6,749 nucleotides of DNA from an uncultured Aquimonas sp. (GTDB lineage: Bacteria > Pseudomonadota > Gammaproteobacteria > Xanthomonadales > Xanthomonadaceae): NCBI GenBank assembly GCA_946481615.1, contig CAMLOR010000188.1, positions 1 to 6,749 of the forward strand, in the 5' to 3' direction. The notes under the pieces are model-generated. The model saw nothing but the letters and a program-made list of their open reading frames with translations, had not been told where the DNA came from and did no database searches. Numbering within the stretch: position 1 is the first letter of the stretch; each line of letters opens with the position of its first letter. Positions 5,977-6,749 of the stretch are shown here, piece after piece. Both the position numbers and the translations under genes were made by a program.

Positions 5977-6749
5977 ATGGCGATCGAAAACCAGGAGCAG
6001 CAGTCCGAGATCAAGCAGCTCATCACCAAGGGCCGCGAGCAGGGCTACCTCACCTACGCCGAAGTCAACGACCACCTGCCCGACGACATCGTCGATCCGG
6101 AGCAGATCGAAGACATCATCGGCATGATCAACGACATGGGCATCGAGGTGCACGAGGTTGCGCCGGATGCCGAGACGCTGCTGCTGTCCGACGCCGCACC
6201 CGCCGCCTCGAGCGACGACGAAACCGCCACCGAAGAAGCCGTGGCCGCTTTGTCGGCGCTTGATTCCGAAGCCGGCCGCACCACCGACCCCGTGCGCATG
6301 TACATGCGCGAGATGGGCACCGTCGAGCTGCTCACGCGCGAAGGCGAGATCGCCATCGCCAAGCGCATCGAGGAAGGCCTCAACCAGGTGCAGTCCGCCC
6401 TGGCCTCGTTCCCGTGGTCGATCCAGCTGCTGCTCGAGGAATACGATCAGCACGTCGAAGGCAAGAAGCGCCTGTCCGAAGTGGTGCAGGGCTTCACCGA
6501 CCTCGAAGCGCCGGAAGACGAATTCCCCGCCGCGCTGGCCGAGGCCGACGCCGAAGTCGATGAAGACGAGGAACCCGAAGGTGCGGGCGGCGAGGAAGAG
6601 GAAACCGCGGCCGACACCGGCCCGGATCCGGCCGAAGTCGCGCGCCGCATGGAAGCGCTCAAGGCGCTCTACCAGAAGTTCCAGAAGACGCACGCCAAGA
6701 CCGGCCAGGCCGACAAGAAGCTGGTCAAGATCCGCGAGGAAATGGCGGC
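5977..6749 (+). CDS. rpoD: RNA polymerase primary sigma factor RpoD (sigma-70), N-terminal part
   Basis: The first 257 codons of the housekeeping sigma factor are visible; the gene runs off the right edge, so regions 2 to 4 are not seen. Residues 1-80 are region 1.1 (QQSEIKQLITKGREQGYLTY, then EQIEDIIGMINDMGIEVHEV). Residues 100-132 are region 1.2 (TTDPVRMYMREMGTVELLTR, then EGEIAIAKRIEEG). From about 133 on is the nonconserved insertion typical of proteobacterial RpoD, with a strongly acidic stretch near 178-212 (DEDEEPEG and neighbours) and a lysine-rich helix after 225. The ATG at 5977 gives the family N-terminus; ribosome binding would rest on a weak AGG about 10 bases upstream. The frame is open and shows no damage. 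The gene before it is dtd, not dnaG as in the classical rpsU-dnaG-rpoD operon. Confidence 0.97.
   Translation, partial: MAIENQEQQSEIKQLITKGREQGYLTYAEVNDHLPDDIVDPEQIEDIIGMINDMGIEVHEVAPDAETLLLSDAAPAASSDDETATEEAVAALSALDSEAGRTTDPVRMYMREMGTVELLTREGEIAIAKRIEEGLNQVQSALASFPWSIQLLLEEYDQHVEGKKRLSEVVQGFTDLEAPEDEFPAALAEADAEVDEDEEPEGAGGEEEETAADTGPDPAEVARRMEALKALYQKFQKTHAKTGQADKKLVKIREEMA

Noticed and set aside
5953..6693. Minus-strand open frame (246 codons) opposite rpoD
   Set aside because: It is a mirror of the rpoD codon pattern (Gly/Phe/Leu-rich) with no domain; RpoD regions 1.1 and 1.2 are unambiguous on the plus strand.

Overview
The window is GC-rich, gene-dense chromosomal DNA, most likely from a gammaproteobacterium of the Xanthomonadaceae (Lysobacter, Luteimonas or Thermomonas type). 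That placement rests on recalled similarity of the RpoD N-terminus (motifs such as GYLTYAEVNDHLPDD and VAPDAETLLLS) to Xanthomonas RpoD, on GC-rich codon use and on gene content. It is an inference, not a database match.

Layout: (1) 1-2019, plus strand: the C-terminal part of trkA followed after one base by complete trkH, the regulatory and channel subunits of the Trk potassium uptake system. (2) 2021-5308, minus strand: a tightly overlapped three-gene operon, read right to left. It holds a lysophospholipid/lipid A acyltransferase of the LpxL/HtrB family, a small bacterial PH-domain (bPH_2, DUF304) membrane protein of YdbS type, and a large YdbT-type protein with three such domains. The genes overlap by 4 bp (ATGA) and then 11 bp. 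The operon converges on trkH with a single base between the two stop codons. (3) 5364-5801, plus strand: dtd, D-aminoacyl-tRNA deacylase, divergent from the operon across about 55 bp. (4) 5802-5976: a leader with a weak promoter candidate and a small hairpin. (5) 5977 to the end: the N-terminal 257 codons of rpoD, the primary sigma factor, running off the window.

Most of this is ordinary core genome. The unusual part is 3999-4324, a cluster of one short repeat family (core ggctcaccgcgaacgg). At least three clear copies, plus a fourth decayed one, lie head to tail at an exact 45-bp period. Two further good copies lie in the opposite orientation. The whole cluster sits inside the coding sequence of the YdbS-like gene and stays in frame, giving that protein a repeat-derived N-terminal extension of about 125 residues with a 15-residue peptide period ahead of its membrane and PH domains. 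The ATGA junction with the upstream acyltransferase argues that translation really starts upstream of the repeats.

No CRISPR array, RNA gene, transposase, phage gene or defence system was seen. I do not think the window holds a wholly new system. The best leads are the repeat-invaded YdbS gene and the coupling of an acyltransferase to a YdbS/YdbT pair.
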